Assembly (NCBI GenBank): GCA_002690915.1
Contig: NZGF01000046.1
Coordinates: forward strand, 1-44,181
Length of the DNA: 44,181 nucleotides
Direction: 5' to 3'
DNA from: Crocinitomicaceae bacterium
Lineage (GTDB): Bacteria > Bacteroidota > Bacteroidia > Flavobacteriales_D > Sanyastnellaceae
Shown: piece after piece, positions 43,716 to 44,181 of the stretch
How positions within the stretch are numbered: position 1 is the first letter of the stretch
Layout of the letters: the number at the start of each line of letters is the position of its first letter
Translations under genes and position numbers: made by a program
The notes under the pieces: model-generated
Databases searched by the model: none
What the model was told of the DNA's origin: nothing
The model's input: only the letters and a program-made list of their open reading frames with translations

Positions 43716-44181
43716 GTGAGTCAGATTGAAGAAACGCTTAAGCAATACGACCGCGCATTCGCCCGGTGTGCCCAACTATTCGAAGCGAAAACCTCGGATT
43801 ATGGCACGGCTTGGCGCATTTTGCGACCCTCCTCCTTGACCGATCAACTTTTCATCAAGGCCAATCGCATCCGAACCTTGCAAGAATCAGATCATTCCAT
43901 GGTGGATGAGGGCATAGATTCCGAATTCATTGGCATTGTGAATTACAGTTTGATGGCAATGATTCAATGCGGTTTGCCGGAGGGACATCCATTGGAATTG
44001 CCCGCTACGGAGGCTATTGAACGTTACCATGATGCCTTTCAAGCGACCCGCGACTTGATGATTGCAAAAAACCACGATTACGGCGAGGCGTGGCGGGATA
44101 TGCGTGTAAGTTCGTTGACGGATTTGATTTTGATGAAGGTGCTTCGCGTTAAGCAGATCGAAGATCACGAAGGCATCACGA
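43716..44181 (+). CDS. DUF1599 family protein, 3' end outside the window
   Basis: At least 155 residues; the frame is still open at the last base. Two similar halves are seen: SDYGTAWRILRPSSLTDQL and HDYGEAWRDMRVSSLTDLI, each followed by a basic helix (KANRIR and KVLRVKQ). This internal repeat and the DYGxAW motif are the DUF1599 hallmark. The function is unknown. The start is GTG at 43716; a TTG at 43707 is in frame but forms the end of the putative -7 box. It is divergent from folP. Confidence 0.85.
   Translation, partial: MSQIEETLKQYDRAFARCAQLFEAKTSDYGTAWRILRPSSLTDQLFIKANRIRTLQESDHSMVDEGIDSEFIGIVNYSLMAMIQCGLPEGHPLELPATEAIERYHDAFQATRDLMIAKNHDYGEAWRDMRVSSLTDLILMKVLRVKQIEDHEGIT

Overview
The window reads as a chromosomal segment of a marine member of the Bacteroidota, most likely Flavobacteriales. 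The support is: a Na+-translocating NADH:quinone reductase operon, Bacteroidota-type -7 promoter boxes (TAnnTTTG), almost no Shine-Dalgarno sequences, a type IX secretion (T9SS) type A sorting domain, and secreted proteins carrying GCTDxxACNYDxxATxDDGSC repeats. No species can be named from the sequence alone. I see no tRNA, rRNA, CRISPR array, insertion sequence, phage gene or integrase. Genes are densely packed, and no stretch longer than about 300 bases lacks a gene.

Layout. (1) 1-6378: the 3' end of nqrA, then nqrBCDEF and apbE as one tightly overlapping operon, followed by a convergent small four-cysteine membrane protein that resembles the NQR maturation factor NqrM. (2) 6472-13381: a secreted beta-helix-like protein with a dockerin-like tail, a PagL-type lipid A deacylase on the other strand, mazG overlapping a GIN-domain lipoprotein gene, and an M1 metallopeptidase. 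(3) 13386-17629, minus strand: ffh-folD-ribD-DMT transporter, a housekeeping operon. (4) 17771-26314: one gene for a secreted protein of about 2,847 residues. It is built from five copies of an unrecognised domain, a tandem twin domain, about eleven HYR-like domains, about fifteen Cys-rich repeats and a C-terminal single EF-hand of dockerin type. (5) 26474-27167: a DUF493 gene and a small membrane protein. (6) 27170-33788, minus strand: argS preceded by two overlapping amidinotransferase-fold (guanidine-modifying) enzymes, an uncharacterised lipoprotein, a LON-N-domain protein and an HtrA protease. (7) 33897-38667, minus strand: LptF/LptG-family permease, two GT4 glycosyltransferases and a 2-oxoglutarate/Fe(II) oxygenase in one overlapping operon. 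(8) 38723-44181: an M49 dipeptidyl-peptidase III-like lipoprotein, a choice-of-anchor-B protein with a T9SS type A tail, folP on the minus strand, and a DUF1599 gene that runs off the window.

How the genes work together. NqrB and NqrC both carry the DGxTG[A/G]T flavinylation motif, and the FMN transferase ApbE is encoded in the same operon. Much of the rest is envelope-related: LPS transport and lipid A editing, surface glycan synthesis, periplasmic proteolysis, lipoprotein peptidases and very large surface proteins.

The points I find most worth a second look are: the single-EF-hand C-terminus shared by two unrelated secreted proteins; a recurring TAnnTTTG-N4-start-codon arrangement at four genes, which predicts leaderless mRNAs; the paired guanidine-modifying enzymes beside argS; and the inverted NqrM-like gene. 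All functional names rest on motif recognition by eye; no database search was run.
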